Part shown: positions 1 to 13,668 of the stretch, in pieces
Layout: each line of letters starts with the position of its first letter
Position numbering within the stretch: the stretch's first letter is position 1
Assembly: GCA_963580455.1 (NCBI GenBank)
Contig: OY756970.1
Location: 15,810,001-15,874,000 of the forward strand
DNA: 64,000 bases
Source: Euonymus europaeus
Lineage: Eukaryota > Streptophyta > Magnoliopsida > Celastrales > Celastraceae
Reading direction: 5' to 3'
Notes under the pieces: model-generated
What the model saw: only the letters and a program-made list of their open reading frames with translations
Told to the model about the DNA's origin: nothing
The model's database searches: none
Translations under genes and position numbers: made by a program

Positions 1-3000
1 TCAATTCCCAATTGCAAACGCACAAGAACCCTCACACCGCCTATGTACAAACCAGACAATAGACATGTGTGTGACCTAGAATTTGGCGGCACTGCCTCTG
101 TGCCCTATACATCAAAAAACAATCAAAGAAATAATTGGTGTTGGCTCTTCAAACGGCTGTGCAAATATATAGTCCCATCTGTAATAGATAAATGCATGCT
201 TAAATATCACGACCACAATTTTGTTTTAGATTGTGAACACAATGCTTTTCACCACACTGCCAAGGAGATTAGGAAGTAGATGTATTGTCATTTTACTAGC
301 AGCTGTTTGCTGCAGCCCATACAAAGAGATGTCAACATTTTCTAATCAAATTATAATCCTCTAATAGTTTTGCAACATTTCTCTTTCTATTTCTTTTCCT
401 GTCTAGATTATTCTAGCATAATTCCAATAGGGTTAGCCCATCGAATTTCACCTTTCAAATCATAATGTTTCACCAGAAACCTAAGGTGGTTCTGCATGCA
501 TGTGTTTGGTCATTAAAATGTCCCATAGTCGGGCATGTCAGCACAAAACAATTTTACCTCACATGGCTGCATGCCTAGAAGGTTGATGACAGCATTCACA
601 GCTTCAGCCAAGCTCTCCCTGGGACCAAGTCCATATTCATCTGTGCGCTCAAAATCTGGGCTCATGCTTTCCCACGCATTCCTGAAATTGGATACTCCCA
701 CTTTAATCATATAATCTGCTGCAACAACCTCAAGGTCTTCCAACTGGTATTCATCTTCCACACCGTCTTCCTCCGTCTCACCGGTAGTTGGATCAACCTG
801 GTGAGAAAACACAATGAAGAAATGAAAACAACATCAAGAAAAAGCACTTAGCAGCTTTCAGATAAAACTTCTTGCAAACCTTGTGGCAGGCTGGCAGCAG
901 AATCATGCTCGCCATGTCTATGAAATAATCAAAAGTGCCAAAGATATAACTACAATAACGGGTTGTTTACATGTAGTTATTTTTTATATTTTCAAAGCCT
1001 TGCAAAAAAAAAAGACTTCTATTATAGCAAAATAACAACTCAATCATCAGCAACCTACCTTACCGACAAGAATAGACGGAGATTAGAAAGGGGGAAACAT
1101 GAAGAGCAGTGGATGTTCCAATGAAATTGTACTAGGTATCTTTAAATGAGAAAAGAAGAAAATGAGTAAATGTCAGGGTAACATAAATAATAGAACTCAT
1201 ATACCTCCTTTACAATGAATCTCAGCATATTTGAAAATTTCCCAACACTAGGTACTCCATCTGGCTTCTCAAATGCCACGAAGGTCTGACCAGGAGAATC
1301 ATATGGAAGAGACCTCAGAGGCTTGGTTGCTACTTCCAGGAACTCCTCAGCTTCTGAAGCGTCAACAATAACAGTGACCTGGCATCAGACGCAGACTTTT
1401 AGGGACGTCACGTGAAAGATATATAGCGTTCACTATTATCATGAATTGGTTATTACATTTTCCAGTAATTGCTCTGGGATTGTGTTGGTGCAGTTGTACT
1501 GGAACACTACATGCCTATCAAAGATGTGCTTAACTACATTAACAGCATATTCAGTTTCTGCCTCAGTGAGCTCCACAGTGGCCGAGGACTGTAAGATCAT
1601 GGTCGACAATACATTAGCAATGCTCAAAAAGGTATTGCAACAATATAATTTGGCACAGTAAGGCAATGTCCCATAAGAAATCTGATTGCAGAACCTTGAA
1701 AAGCTTCCCAAACTCCGCAAATTCTGAAATTGAGGACAAAAGCTTTTCATAAGCATCAACTGTAGATACGGGGCCAGTAGATGGAGCACCAAGACCAGTA
1801 GGCTTTTTGCCTGGGGCTTTCTTCTCAGTAAGTGGCTGCAACTTAACCTCCTTTGGCACAGAAGCTATATCAAATTGTTCTTCAGACGGTTCCTATATCA
1901 CATTGTATGCATAAGACAAGTATCATGACCACATTAAATGCATGATGGACAGGGATAACTGTAGAAAACTTACATAATTTTTCAAAGTTGTTTCCAAGTT
2001 GAGAAGTGGGACATCCAATGACCCAAATAGAAAATCTTTGACATCTTTGTCAGTTTCTACAACTGAACCATCACCGCCAAGTGTATTGAGATAAAGTGTC
2101 GCTCTATCACGAACCTGAGAAAGTATATTGGCAGATGCAAACACTTGATAGTTAATACAAATATACAATACACCACACAGGACCAGTTGGATACAACTGA
2201 CTATTGCGACAATATTAAATACAAGTTGATATCTACATTTGTATACTGATTGTTGGTGCAAACATTATAAATGAGCAAATATAGACAAATTCACCCATTA
2301 AAAAATTCAATTAGCCCAAGTAATTTTCATACTTTATTTCACAGCAAAAGCACCTAAAATGAATTCATCTAAATGAGCTTTGAACATCTCAACTAGTGAA
2401 ATCCTCGATTCAAAGTACTTCTAAGTCATAAGTAGCACCGACAAAGAGCTATTTTATGAATTATGATATCTATCAAAACATCATCTTTTATATTATGAAA
2501 AGGTGCTTTTAACCCACAAGAACTCAGCTTTAACTGGACCTTAATAGTTAGAATTTGAGTAAGTACACAAGAAAAGGAAATAGATATCTAGTGAGTCAAA
2601 ATTACATATTTTACAGGCCAAAGATTGTAAAATAAAACTTAAAAGAATACATTTCATGGGTAAAGGTAAATCAACAAACAGACAGATACCTAAAACAATT
2701 TCAACGTGTTTCTATGAGTCCATTCAACAGTGACAACTACTCCAATATCAGAAATTGACATACACAATACTGAAACTCACCTCGTCGTCACTGTCATAGA
2801 GACACCGTCTCAACAAAACAAATATACGAGGCTGCATGGAGAATAAAATTTAAATCGCATCAGTAAAGATTAACTCCCTCATTGACGAGGGGAAATACTG
2901 TACAGGTAAAAGCAAAAGCAAGAAACATTAATGAATTATTACCTTTAAAGTATCAACAACAGCTCCAAACCTTGCCAATGTGCTTACAGCACAGGCACGA

Positions 3001-6000
3001 ACAGTCGCATTCTCAAGATGCACACGGTTATAGATATATCGTATATATTTGCTAGGATCTAAAGTTTTTGGCCCTTCAATCCCCAAAAAATGAAGTATCT
3101 AATAATATACGAAAAAAGAGAAAGACATCATCAAAGTTAGAGTCCAGATAGGCCAACAAAATGAAGAAAAAAATAAATATACCACCTGAGTGGAAAGATA
3201 GGTGAATTCACAATCTTCAATAAACTCGCACAAATGAAGCAACCCACTTTCTTTAGCTTCTGGGATATCTCTTATTAAAATCACAATGGAATCCACGATT
3301 GCCTTCTTGTAATCAAAACCACCTTCTTCCCTCAGAATGTTACTTAGGAAGTTCATCCTGAAAGTAGTAAAGGAACATAAAAAAATTACATTAGAAAATA
3401 CGAGAAAGAATGAAATTTTCACTTAATAAAGCATGCCATAAACCTAAAACTCCAAGAAGGTAAAATCGCAAAGAATAAATATCACTCACAGAGATCTGTA
3501 CTTCAGAGGGAACTTTAAACATAGTGATCTAATGGCCTCTACAACAACAATTTTAAACTCATCTGCAATATCAGACATGAAATTTGTTATCTGCTTCATC
3601 AGGCGCTCGACACTTGATTCATTTCCAGTCTTCAGAAGTGTGGTAATTGCAAGAGTGGCAATGCTTCTGTTTTGGTCTGAGATCAGACTCTCCATATCAA
3701 TGTTGCAGTTGGTGACAGCCATTGGATGCGTCATAGCCACCTGCAAGAAAATTTAAACATATGGAAAATGGGAATTGTTGAAGACTTGCAAGAATTGCCA
3801 AGGGTTTCTTTAGTTGAAGATATTTCTTTATATCAATTTCCAACCTCCTTAAATTTTCTTTTCCCAAAACTATTTTCGGCAGTTTCACTTTTCATAGTAT
3901 TTTCACACAAACGAGACTACACTTTCACCAACCAAATATATTTACATTCTTTATTTTTGAAGCAGACGAAAAGAATAGCATGTTCCATTTACCATAGATC
4001 AACAAGGGCAAATTTGTCCCCGGAAATTTAATTGTCACATCCAAAAAATCGTACATGTTGCGACTCTCACAAAATTAAGAAAGAAAATTGTTTACCCATG
4101 GAATGAGATATTATTTTACTAATCAATAATAATAAGCACAGTTCTTGTAGGTATGTTGGCAAAGAAATCCAATAATCAACCTTGTTCAAAGTGCGGACAG
4201 CTGCAAATCTCAAAGCTGGCTTAGAAGAACTTAAAAAGAGCTGGAGAACCGTAATAGCTGGAGTCAACTCATGGCTTGTCACATCACTGAGCTCAGTAAT
4301 TGCTCTTGCAGCCTCAAAAATCACCATCTCTGACTTGTGGCGCAAACAACCTTCAAGATAATCATAAAAGGGGCGATCACCCATTTGTGTATTTAGGGCT
4401 GACTCACGAATAACCTGCAAATACGAATAAGATAAACAGATAACAATAAATTCCCCAAATGACATTCCTTCAGCGAACATTATGTTTCCCCCCAATATGC
4501 GAACCTGACTGGTATAACGTATCAAAAGACATTGAGCCAAAGGTGAGCGAACAGTTCCCCTTGTCAAACTGGTAACTAACTTGCTGACAGCTAATCGATC
4601 ATTCTGTCGTATCTGCAAATTTGTGAACACATTTTTCAGTAAGATGACAAATCCACAGTATCTTCACATGCAACAACTATGAAACTCATAACTTAGTCAT
4701 CACTAATTGTCTAACTCCATGCCCACATCCACATGCACTAGAAATTCATTTAATCCTGTTATTCGCTACCAGAAAAAAGTCAAAACAATTTATATTATGA
4801 TATGTTCCAATTGCCCATTAAAAAAATATTTTCCTATCAGTCATGTTCCAAACAAAAAGTTAGAAAGCAGCTAGCCGTTCCTTAACTATCCACAGCATTT
4901 TTTTTAAATGCAACTAGCCACAGTTAATATAGCATCTGACATAATCATGCAACATTTCTGTCGTAAGAGTCCGATACGAAATCCATAACACAAAAACATG
5001 GGAGCACAAAGCTCATGCAGCGATTTTGGGTAGGGCAGAGGGAAGGTCCTTGATGCAACTGGAATTGCATAAGAAGATATCCAAACGCACTAAAAAATAC
5101 TTTGAAATGAAAACGGCAAAATGAATGCAAAACTGTATAAACTAGCTCTATGAAATGTAGAACCAGATACAGAGTCTTGTTTCTGTGATTCTTCATTCTT
5201 TAGGGTAAAGGCCATTGAGTTCAAAAAAAATACGGTATTGCAAGTTAAATTAAACACATATCCGCACAAACAAATATTAATGGAAGCTGAACAAGGTTCA
5301 TTACATTTCTTAAATTACCTTGAGCATCCTAAAAGAATGCTTTTCGAGAGAAAAAAAATTGAATCTTGTTATAGATCGGATCGAAAACAAACCATCTTCT
5401 CTATGGAACCCTAAAACATATCCATCTCAGCAACACAACATACCTGATGCAACAAGGCTAGGGCATGAAATTGTACAAGGGCATCCCTTGACTGTACAGC
5501 TTCCTGAACTTCATTAGTCCACCTTTTGACAATCTCAGGGTTTGTCTGCCGATATTTAACAAAATGTTAAATGAATTTTGACAAACGAGGAGTGAATAAA
5601 GGAAAAATCAATGATAACACAGCACTGAGGCCAAAAAAAGGACCTGGAGTAAATGGATCCCACTGACTAAGGCAGCACTAGCAACGACAGGATTCTTATC
5701 AACAATAGCCTGCTTCAAGTATCGCTCGATTTGAGTGAGAAGGGTTCCATCAGTTATTCGACAAAGCACGCGAATAGCATTTGCCCGATACATATCAGTC
5801 TTGCTATTCATGTCCTTCATCAGGGAACTTGTCACAATTATAACCTTCATTGAAACATGATGCATACAGTCAGCATCTATCCTTCCCCAAATGACAAACA
5901 TACTAAAAACTAAAAATAAAAAATAGAAGAAGTATAAAATTCAAGCATATGACCTCATCCGCACATGGAGAAAGTTCCTTTATTATCAAATAGACCATTC

Positions 6001-7260
6001 TCCTCAAACCAATATCTCTCGACTGAAAAAGCTTGGTCACTGCAAAGAAAACTTCTGTTGCCTCTATCTATAAAACAGAAGACAAAACAGAAGTAATGAT
6101 CATTATTCAGGCAATAACATTTGCACTCAACCCACAAACGTAAAACAAAAGGAAAAATAAAAGAAAAGAATTAAAACATGATTCTGTGTACCACACAACA
6201 ATAACATCGAATGGATTTTACCTTCCACAAGTTAAATATGAACCAAGATCTCTATAGGAAAGAAAAGACTAACCTTGGTGAATGTTTCCCCTTGGTTCAG
6301 CAAATAAAGAAGCTTTGTAATGACCTACAAATAGCATCAAGAATATGATCAGCTCTCATACAATGAAGAAGAAAAATGCACACGGGAATTCAGCTTGTGC
6401 AAAAAAAAGACCTGAGAGCATCTTCTTGCATCAAGTTGAGGGTCATTGAAAACCCTAGCTTCTTGAAGAACAGCACCCTTTTCAATCCCCAAAAATGGAG
6501 AGTATTCAGCTGTATAGGTACAAAATGAACACAGTTGAGGATGATAGTGCATCTTCAATAATCAATATAGTAAATTACAGAAACTTCCTCAAACTAACAT
6601 TAACGACACACCAACATCAAGATAAGCTAAAATATTTAAATAGCTAAAGAAATAAAACCAGATTAAGTAATCATTTCTACAACGCAAGAGAATAACAACA
6701 CTTAATCTGATCCCAGCAATGAAAACTAAAATGACTTTCAGAACAATAAAAGCTTTTACTACGAGGATAAGCATCTAAACTGAACCAAAGCAAACAAAAT
6801 TTAAAAACCACAGGACGTAAAATCGCTCAACAATCCACATCAGATCAACTAAACTTTTGCGAATAATTACAAGGAGTACGCAAGCTACATTGCGATTTAA
6901 GGGCTACAAACATACAAAAAGAAACCTACAACAAAGCAAGAGGAGAGATCGGATCAACATAATAACATAACCTAATCAACAAAATTAGACCACGTCTCCT
7001 TGAAAATGCACTATCTAACCATACACAGATCATGTCGGATAAATTATAACGGCCAGCGGAACACAGATCTAGGACTGAAGCACCAATCTGACACTGGTAA
7101 CCTATGATTTGTACATTAAACACGAATTCAACTATGGAATCAATCTTGCGAGGGAAATGAAATGAATTTAAGGGCATAAAGCGCCAATCAATGCATCGCG
7201 AACGAGAGAAATACCTTCTTCGTCGCGATCATCGTCCTTCTTCAGCAGAGGCTGAGCCAT
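1..7260 (-). CDS. COPG: Coatomer subunit gamma (gamma-COP), C-terminus cut by the window edge
   Basis: Gamma-COP is the large adaptor subunit of the COPI coat, which carries cargo from Golgi to ER. Exons on the minus strand: 7260-7215, 6509-6412, 6324-6274, 6067-5954, 5844-5644, 5545-5444, 4612-4505, 4414-4181, 3740-3490, 3357-3186, 3098-2943, 2831-2781, 2114-1974, 1892-1695, 1588-1457, 1378-1205, 797-558 and 104 to beyond base 1. They join in phase with GT-AG borders and give 823 codons plus 34 more in the last exon. The protein starts [15 protein letters not shown], shortly followed by the family motif [18 protein letters not shown]. Residues up to about 540 form the adaptin-like helical repeat trunk; the C-terminal part is the appendage domain. 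About 30 residues are missing compared with the roughly 886 of Arabidopsis. Closest relative from memory is At4g34450. Identity is very sure; exon edges are by eye. Confidence 0.96.
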
Positions 7261-7445
7261 CACGATATAAGATAGGGCTCCAAAATCAAATGTGAAATTA
7301 AATACACACTCTCTCCAAGTCCCGACTCCCGAGACACAGCAGTGATTTTGGAAGATGTTCGCTATCCTCTATCGATCGAAGGAAGGGGAAATACAAGACT
7401 CGCTGAGATCCTGTGAGGTTAGGTACACGCAGTAATTGCAGGGAC

Positions 7446-7456
7446 CTATATATAAA
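7446..7456 (-). promoter_or_regulatory. Probable TATA box of the gamma-COP gene
   Basis: On the minus strand the bases read TTTATATATAG, about 190 bases upstream of the gamma-COP start codon. The sequence fits a plant TATA box, and the distance allows a leader of roughly 150 bases. This is inferred from sequence only. Confidence 0.45.
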
Positions 7457-7974
7457 CTGATTGGAAATTGCCACGACATAGCTGTTTACGATTTTTTTAG
7501 TATTACGATTTTTTCCTTTTTTTTTTTGGAAAGCACGATTTTATTAGACGAAGGGTGGTCGCATTTCATGTTTAACTAAGTGCATCTCACTTTAGATAAA
7601 CTCAAGTTAAAAACGTAAGAATTATGAATACACTTTAATTTCTAATTTTTTTCAATTTTTTCAAACTCCACCCCACGCATAACATAAATCCAGAGAAATT
7701 GAGAGTTTAAGGTTCAGGGTTTGTGTTTCGTATTTCATCAAAAAACTTGCTCTTCCTTTCTTTCTTCATTTAGGGGTGAAATTGAGAGTTTTTGGATAAA
7801 GTACCCATGAATTCTGTGAGCGACACTCTAATTATAGTCAACTTGAAAGACTGATAAGTGATAAATACTGAAAATGACAATACTTGTTTGGATTGTTTTT
7901 AAGTCACTGGTTTTGGATATTAAAATCCCCTAAAATTAGTCTAATACAATTCTCAACATTTTATAAAACATTCT
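7457..7974. other. Gene-free spacer upstream of gamma-COP
   Basis: AT-rich sequence between the gamma-COP promoter and the copia remnant. I see poly-A and poly-T tracts and no convincing gene or repeat border. Confidence 0.5.
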
Positions 7975-8157
7975 TGTAGAAAAATATAATAGAAGAAGAA
8001 ATATTTATATCTTGTATCACAAAATGTACAAGTATATAAAGGAGAAAGAAGACTTGATAATGATCACATCTTTCCCTTATGATTAGCAATTTGGTATATG
8101 CATGTAGTAATCATAGCCCTAAACATATGCCAAGATTACAGATAATTGCTCCTAACA
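7975..8157 (-). repeat. Candidate 3' LTR of the copia remnant
   Basis: This 183-base segment starts TGTTAGG and ends CTACA on the minus strand. It contains a TATA-like CTTTATATACTTG and directly follows the polypurine tract region. There is no partner LTR to confirm the borders, so they are tentative. Confidence 0.5.
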
Positions 8158-8342
8158 CCACTAAACAATGCAACAAATCACATATTGACACAGTATGTTC
8201 ACATATATGTCAATACTCCCCCTCAAGCAAGATCCAATGGATTTTATGGAGCCAAGCTTGCACAATAGACGAGAGAAATGAGCAGTAGAAAGATCTTAGT
8301 GAAAATATCAGCTAACTGATCTTGAGTGTGCACATACTAAGT

Positions 8343-11300
8343 TTAAATAAGCTGAGACTGAACTTGTTGACGAACATGATGACAGTCCATCTCAATATGC
8401 TTGATACGTCCATGAAACACGGGGTTTGATGCAATATGCATAGTAGCCTGATTATCGCAATAAAGTGTCATGGGTGTTGAAGTGGCACAACCCAAATCAA
8501 CAAGAAGAAACATAAGCCATGTGAGTTCACAAGCAGCGGATGCCATAGTGCAGTATTCTGCTTCAGCGTTGGAATGAGCAACGACTTGCTTTTTTTTGCT
8601 TTTCCAGGAAATTAAATTACGACCAACAAACATGCAATAACCACTAGTTGATCGACGATCGAGTATATCACCAGCCCAATCGAAATATGTGTAACCCACG
8701 ACATTAGTATGACCATTCCTAGTCATGGCAATACCGCGACCAATAGACCCCTTCAAATAACGCAAAATATGCTTAACCATATCAAGATGGCTTGTAGTGG
8801 GGGCATGCATATGCTGACTTACAAGGCTAACGACATATGTGATATCGGGTCGGGTGATAGTTAAATAAATCAACTTACCAACAAGTTTCTGGTAATCAGT
8901 AGGAATTTTGAACAGGTCACCCGAACGCTCCAACTTCAATTTACTATCAAGGGGAGTAGCCGCAGGTTTTGCTTGGAGCATATTGGCTTTGGTGAGTAAA
9001 TCAATAATATATTTTCGCTGATTTAGAAACAATCCTTTGTTGGAAGAGGCTAGTTCAATCCCAAGAAAGTACTTAAGTTGCCCAAGATCCTTGATAGGAA
9101 AATGCTACTGAAGATCTTGCTTTAGTTTTGCAATAGAAGCATCATTACTGTCGATAATGATAAGATCATCAACATAGATCAGAACTACCAATCTCTCCTT
9201 GGAACCAAGGCGAACATACAGGGAAGAATCAGCCGAGCATCTAGTGAAGCCAAGAATTTTAAAAACTAGACTCAACTTTGCATGCCATGCATGTGGGCTT
9301 TGTTTAAGACCATAAATTGATTTGTTGAGCCAGCAAACTAGGTTGGAGTTCCCACTTTGAGGATGCCCAGATGGAAGTTTCATAAAAACTTATTCTTCAA
9401 GATCGTCATGCAAAAAAGCATTTTTGACATCCATTTGGAAAAGAGGCCAGCCATGATTAACAGCAATAGATAATAATACTCTGACAATGGTTATTTTTTC
9501 CACAGGAGCAAAAGTCTCCTTACAGTTGATTCCATATTGTTGGGTAAAACCTTGAGCCACTAGATGCGTTTTGTGTCTATCAATCGACCCATCAAAATGA
9601 AATTTGGTCTTATAAACCCTGCGGCTGCCTACAACATGTTTACTTGGGGGAAGAGAGACAACACTTCATACATTATTGCAGCTCTTTAGCCATAACAGTC
9701 TGCCAAACTGCCTTCGACTGAGCTTCTCGAAAAGTTTTAGGCTCATGGGCATTTGAGATAGCTGTGAGAAAAGCTGCATGGTTGGAAGATAATCGACGAC
9801 AGGTAATAGCACTGAAGATAAGATACCTAACAATACAGGAGACATAATCATGTAGCTTAGGTGGTGGATGGCGAACTCGTGGAGGCTTTTGGCGAGGAGC
9901 TGATGACACCTTGGTGTTAGAAATCATCTGAATGGGAGTTTCAGGAGCAGGAAGTTCATCGGGTATACCATTATCAGTGGTAGACACAATGGCATGCTCA
10001 ATAGCAGATGAAGAAGTTTCAGTGACAGGCACATCATCAAATGAAAGAGGGATAACATGCTCTGCAGAAACATCAGAGGCCGAAAGTGGATCAGTAGTGT
10101 GATTGAAGATCAGAACCACAGTAGTTCCTGGACTTGCAGCAGAGTGTGATAGAGGAAAAAGATCATCATTAAGAGCCTCCCCCTTTGTAGAAGCTGCAAA
10201 ATAAGGAATGGCCTTGACAAACCGAACATCCATTGTAATATATAATTTATGGCTTTAAGTATCATAACATTTGTACTCCTTTTTCGTTTGCGAATAGCCC
10301 AAAAAAATGCATTTGACAGCACGATGATCAAGTTTGTCATGACTGATAGTTGGTAGGTGAACAAAACATAGACAACCAAAGGTTTTAAGATGAGCCAAAT
10401 GCATGTCTTTACCCTGCAAAACTTAAAGAGGAGACTTAAATTTAGCACTCGGCTGGGTAAACGATTAATAAGATAAGCTATCGTGAGAATGCCATATCAC
10501 AAAAGAAACCTTGGGAACATTCATTTGAAACATAATTGCTCTAGTTTTCTCCAACAAATCACGATTTTTACGTTCGGGAACCCCATTTTGTTGGGGAGTA
10601 TCAACACAGCTAGTATGATGCAATATGCCATTAGAGATTAAATATTGTGTCATGTTATGGGACATAAATTCCATGTCATTATCAGAACGAAATTTTTTAA
10701 TAAAAGCTGAAAATTGAGTAGAGATCAACATATGAAATTCTTGGAAAAAATTAAATATCTCTCCTTTAGATTTTAATAGGTACACCCAAGTAACCCTAGA
10801 AAAATCATCAATGAAAGTTACAAAGTATCGAAAACCATCATTGGACATAGCATAAGGACCCCAGACATCTGCATGAACAACTTCGAAGGGTCAAGTAGTG
10901 TGAGGGGATGATAAAGAAAAAAGAAGTCTAGAGGACTTGGAATAATGACATATTTCACAATCAAAAGATTGTGTCACTAGAGCTGGTTCTATTTTACGAA
11001 GAATAAAATTTGAAGGATGTGCTAAATGACGATGCCAAAGGAGACACTCATGAGATGGAGTGGCAACGGCTTGAAGACAAGTTGAAACCCAAGCATCAGA
11101 AGAGAAATAATAGAGCCCACTTCACCAATCTTCTTCTTGGTGATGATGTCCTGAAATACAACTTTGTCAGGAGTAAAAATAGCTTCACAATTTAGAACAG
11201 AAGTTAGTTTACGTCAAAAAGTAACTGTAATGGGAAGGAAGGAACATATAGAATATCAGAATCAATGACATTTGAAAGAAGTTTGATTTTTCATGTACCT

Positions 11301-11500
11301 TTAATAGGAGCATCTTTCCCATTAGCTATAGAAACAAAAGTAGGAGTAGTATGAGAATGAGTTGTTACATAAGCCTTAGAATTAGTGCCCTTCTTTTAAG
11401 ATCCCTTCAGATCCTTTGAGAACTTTGGATTCAGTTTTGGGTGAAGAACCTAGCAGCGATCAATGGTATGACCAGCGTTGTGACAATGAAGACATTTCTT
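8343..11500 (-). pseudogene. Broken copia gag-pol reading frame
   Basis: The remains, in coding order: a CX2CX4HX4C zinc knuckle near 11495-11450 (C-HCHNAGHTIDRC), with stops on both sides; an integrase core at 10848-10465 with FIDDFSRVTW, FRSDND and QQNGVPERKNR supplying the D, D, E positions; a reverse transcriptase piece at 9383-9105 with the YVDDL catalytic motif; and an RNase H piece at 9032-8343 with the typical TRPDI, STSGYC and CDNQA motifs. The 10.2-9.7 kb stretch encodes the serine- and proline-rich linker before RT. The pieces lie in different frames or are split by stops, so no full polyprotein can be made. Confidence 0.85.
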
Positions 11501-11836
11501 TCATGCGATGATTTTTAAGAGTCCTATACATGATAGTCAGCCTTCATATCAACGAAAGATGAGGCCGATATGCATTCCGCGACATGAAAAGGTGGCCTAA
11601 GCCATGCCGACGCGATGGAGAGAGTTGAGGTAAGAGAGCTTTTCGAGGGAAGAATAAAGGAGGAGGAGAAGATTAAGGCTAAAATGGTATACATAAGAGC
11701 CGTGTAGATAAATTAGGGTTTTTGAATGATTAATTGTGTGTATTTAATTAATTGGTGAGTGCCAATAATCATTTTATTAAGACAAAAGGAAAAAATACAT
11801 GAAGAAGGCTAAAGGCTTAAATGTTTGAAACCCCTA
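11501..11836. other. Spacer beyond the copia remnant
   Basis: Some of this may be an unrecognised copia leader or gag region. I see no recognisable domain, tRNA primer-binding site or LTR in it. Confidence 0.4.
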
Positions 11837-12345
11837 AGAGCAACTCCAACAAGGAGTTGTATATTCGGGTATGTAAACTCTATTGTGCATACTCTAAAAA
11901 AATTACATATTCATTTACATAATTTGACAAAAGCTCATTTCAAGAACAAGGTATGAAATGAGTTTCCATACGGATTGCAAAATTAATGGTCCAACAACTT
12001 TGCTTTTGGAATCCACTTCTATTACACAAAAAGTAATTTCACATACTTATTCATATCAACAAAACACATATTACAATACAACCACATCAATAAAATGCAT
12101 CTCCCAATACAATCAAATTATTCACACCACTAACTTTCCATTTCTCCATATTTTTTCCACTAAAACTAATTGTGGGTCCTAAATCTATTACTCAAAAATC
12201 AAGCAACGTACTTATCCACATAAGTAAAACACATATTTTAATACAGTTATATCAACAAAACACATTTATTAATACAATCACATCAGTAACTAATGACCCA
12301 TTAATTTTGACATCATTGTCATTGCCCTAACATTGGAGTCAATGT
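11837..12345. mobile_element. Possible Tourist-like MITE, right end unclear
   Basis: The left end reads TAAGAGCAACTCCAAC, the same terminal motif as the well-bordered MITE at 21799-22097. The right end may be the diverged CATTGGAGT near 12331, but the terminal match is poor there. The interior is AT-rich and holds no gene. Confidence 0.4.
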
Positions 12346-12619
12346 TTTTGTCATAATTCTTTCACCAACCATTGAAATTGAAAGAATTACCATTTATATT
12401 TCCATTCTCATTCCTTACTAAGATTCTTTTGGCCATCAATATTTCGTTATCTTTAGTTAATTCGTTGATAATTGTTTTAACATTTAGTTTTTTTTTTTTT
12501 AAAAAAGCTTAATGTACTAATTAAAAAATGTGATTGATTTAACACAATATAAAGCCATCATGAAAATTCAAAATGACTCCTACATATAGCTAAATGTTAT
12601 AATTTGAAAATCAAAAATA

Positions 12620-13615
12620 TTATAGAATTCAACTTTTAGTAGCCCAACTCAACTCAAGTCTACATGACAATGTAAGTGGGTCATGTTGAACTTTTTTAAA
12701 AATCAGTTAAGTACATTTTTTATTTATTTTTTAATAAATGAAATTTTAAAACGTTTTTTTCTCTAAAAATACATTTTAGATTTTGAAAAAAATTACATAT
12801 TCGAACTCAATGAGTAATTTTTTTAATAAGACTCATTGTCAATAGTTTTTATTGTGTTTTTTTCAATTACATTGTTTTCAAAAACAATGTAATTCATATA
12901 TATGATGTGTAAACGTCTATTCGAGTTGAAATTTTATTACACTATGATAGTATAATATATATTTGTAATTTTTTGCATTTTTATTGAAATCATGTTGGGT
13001 ACCTGATCCCATTAAGTTTTAGTAGTTAGGGTTTAGCGCTTGAGACATTTAGAATTTTAGTAGAAAATCCAAGTCTTTTAAGTTACAATATGAAAATTTG
13101 ATACACGAGCCCGTTAGGATTTAGCGAATTCGTTCTTTTTGGGGTTTATAACACTTATTGTTTAGGTTACAACATGAAAATCTAATACACGAGCCCGTTA
13201 GGGTTTAACAAATTTGTTCTCCTTAGGGTTTAACACTTATTATTTAGGTTACAATATGAAAATCGATATACGAACCCATATCAATACCTATAAATAAACA
13301 CTGGAACCAATTTAATTTACATATTAGTACCAAAAAAATACTATAATTAAAATGACTGAATAAAACTTATCGATAATGGATCTTGTTGGATAGATCTTTA
13401 CTTGTTGATTCTGGACATATAATGTTTTTTGAAATATAATATTTATTTTAAGAGATAAAGTGTTTTAAAATTTCGTTTAAGAAAAAAAAACTAAAAAAAA
13501 ATGTGTTGTGAATTTTTAAATAAGATTTTTTAATTTTTCATGTCATACGCTTACAAAGCATGCCATGTAGACTTGGGTCAATGTTGGGCTACAAAAACTT
13601 GGGTTATTTAACACC
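12620..13615. mobile_element. Long-TIR nonautonomous element carrying an 82-bp minisatellite
   Basis: The left part near 12645-12690 (GTAGCCCAACTCAACTCAAG, then TCTACATGACAATG) recurs inverted at 13605-13555 (GTAGCCCAACATTGACCCAA, then GTCTACATGGCATG). The similarity continues into AT-rich sequence with a shared AAATTTTAAAAC block, giving arms of about 100 bases or more. The interior carries the tandem repeat at 13090-13290. I see no transposase. The outer borders and target duplication are not resolved. Confidence 0.6.
13090..13290. repeat. 82-bp telo-box-rich minisatellite, locus 1
   Basis: The motif ACACGAGCCCGTTA occurs at 13103 and 13187 and in diverged form (ATACGAACCCATA) near 13268, a period of 81-84 bases. 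Each unit has two GTTAGGGTTTA-like telo-box motifs, the TTCGTTC block and CACTTATTGTTTAGGTTACA. Confidence 0.85.
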
Positions 13616-13668
13616 GCTCTTTGAAAATATATAGCGAGAATTGCAAATGGGTCTACTTTTATATACTT

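Larger units (their letters stand above)
7975..11500 (-). mobile_element. Decayed Ty1-copia retrotransposon, 5' end missing
   Basis: On the minus strand the order is gag zinc knuckle, integrase, reverse transcriptase, RNase H, polypurine tract, LTR; integrase ahead of RT is the copia order. The probable polypurine tract is TTGAGGGGGAGTATTG, around 8226-8211. It is followed by a candidate 3' LTR at 8157-7975 that begins TGTTAGGAGC and ends TTCTACA. I find no matching 5' LTR upstream of the zinc knuckle near 11495, so the copy is 5' truncated or rearranged. Frames are interrupted many times, so it cannot be autonomous. Confidence 0.88.

Noticed and set aside
1446..1661. Plus-strand reading frames opposite the gamma-COP exons
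   Set aside because: They are antisense shadows of conserved gamma-COP coding exons.
8079..8288. A plus-strand protein at the copia 3' end
   Set aside because: It is antisense to the LTR and the end of pol of the copia remnant and has no protein-like features of its own.
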